Shown here: piece after piece, positions 63,704 to 64,000 of the stretch
Numbering within the stretch: position 1 is the first letter of the stretch
Layout of the letters: the number at the start of each line of letters is the position of its first letter
Assembly (NCBI RefSeq): GCF_014649715.1
Contig: NZ_BMTO01000002.1
Coordinates: 124,001 to 188,000, forward strand
Direction: 5' to 3'
From: Streptomyces lateritius
GTDB lineage: Bacteria; Actinomycetota; Actinomycetes; Streptomycetales; Streptomycetaceae
DNA: 64,000 bases
The notes under the pieces: generated by a model
What the model was told of the DNA's origin: nothing
The model's database searches: none
Seen by the model: the letters and a program-made list of their open reading frames with translations, nothing else
Translations under genes and position numbers: made by a program

Positions 63704-64000
63704 GTGACTTCCTCGCAGCAGACCCCCGAACCCGACGGCCACGACGGACATGGGAGCGCCGGCCACGGGCACGGCCACGCCCACAGCCACGGGCCGGCCG
63801 CGCCCGTGTCCCGGCATCTGCGCAAGGTCATCGCCGCGGTCCTGATCCCGTTCGCCACCGCCGTGGTGGTCGGACTGGCGGTCCTGTGGCCCGGCGGTGC
63901 CCCGGCGCACGAGCGCACCGGCGTCGGCTTCGACCGGCAGACCGAGCAGGGCAAGGTCGTCTCGGTCGAGCGGATCGACTGCAAGGACGTGAACGCCGCT
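63704..64000 (+). CDS. YibE/F-type membrane protein, N-terminal part only
   Basis: The gene leaves the window after 99 codons. The first 31 residues are His-rich (HDGHGSAGHGHGHAHSHG), which suggests metal binding, followed by a basic RHLRK and a membrane helix (VIAAVLIPFATAVVVGLAVLW). The external segment GGAPAHERTGVGFDRQTEQGKVVSVERIDC matches the conserved start of YibE/F family proteins. The family has several more helices, lying beyond the window. GTG 63704 is the only good start; no strong ribosome site is seen. The gene is divergent from thiC and its riboswitch. Confidence 0.8.
   Translation, partial: MTSSQQTPEPDGHDGHGSAGHGHGHAHSHGPAAPVSRHLRKVIAAVLIPFATAVVVGLAVLWPGGAPAHERTGVGFDRQTEQGKVVSVERIDCKDVNAA

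Overview
The window is high-GC actinobacterial DNA and almost certainly chromosomal core sequence of a Streptomyces species. The evidence is strong third-position G/C bias, frequent GTG starts, almost no TTA codons, a CydCD fusion behind a Rex operator, the DtpA/Sco/ECuC/CopCD copper cassette, and several Streptomyces-type regulators and phosphatases. From memory, the gene order (HtrA - GDPD - ... - dtpA - pheA - serS - ... - cydDC/B/A - hisC - LacI regulator - thiC) resembles the SCO392x-SCO398x interval of S. coelicolor, on one side of oriC. A parS-type sequence and DnaA-box clusters fit an origin-proximal position. All functional statements come from reading the sequence; no searches were run.

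Layout. 1-7.6 kb (minus strand): the 5' part of an acyl-CoA ligase, an ECF sigma factor, a secreted DUF1906 protein, then five translationally coupled genes (two acyl-CoA dehydrogenases, a MaoC/DUF35 protein, a small MaoC hydratase, a thiolase-like lipid-transfer protein). These five match the ChsE1-ChsH2-ChsE2-ChsH1-Ltp2 set that removes the last piece of the cholesterol side chain in mycobacteria. 7.7-9.4 kb: a frameshifted small secreted-protein gene and a primase/polymerase-like protein. 9.5-12.5 kb: a small decayed integrative element bounded by two copies of half of a tRNA-Ser(UGA) gene, with a truncated, twice-frameshifted integrase, a small exported protein and a trypsin-like protease with a TTA codon. 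12.6-23.9 kb: HtrA protease, glycerophosphodiesterase, two anti-sigma-type ATPases, a GAF/PP2C phosphatase, aminopeptidase P and several conserved unknowns. 24-29.3 kb: copper delivery cassette (YcnI, Sco, PCuAC, CopCD, DyP peroxidase).

29.3-41.2 kb: pheA, serS, a HAD phosphatase, a tRNA-like relic, a rhomboid-like protein, lpdA, a FadR-type regulator, a frameshifted MFS transporter and a four-gene ABC operon made of two ATPase/permease pairs. 41.4-47.8 kb: an M24 peptidase overlapping an EphD-like hydrolase/reductase fusion, a MerR regulator, kptA, a flavin-dependent oxidoreductase and a second HAD phosphatase. 47.9-55.9 kb: a DevS/DosS-like GAF-GAF histidine kinase followed by the complete cytochrome bd locus (cydCD, cydB, cydA) behind a Rex operator. 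56-64 kb: cyclophilin-like protein, hisC, a LacI regulator with a TTA codon, a metallophosphoesterase, a conserved membrane protein, thiC with its TPP riboswitch, and the start of a YibE/F-type membrane protein.

Themes. Copper delivery and the high-affinity oxidase sit in the same 30 kb and both serve respiration and envelope maturation. Three intergenic regions (30.3-30.7, 45.1-45.2 and 57.6 kb) carry clusters of DnaA-box-like 9-mers. Three genes (small secreted protein, integrase, MFS transporter) are broken by frameshifts, several of them in G/C runs; whether these are real decay or sequence errors cannot be decided from one sequence.
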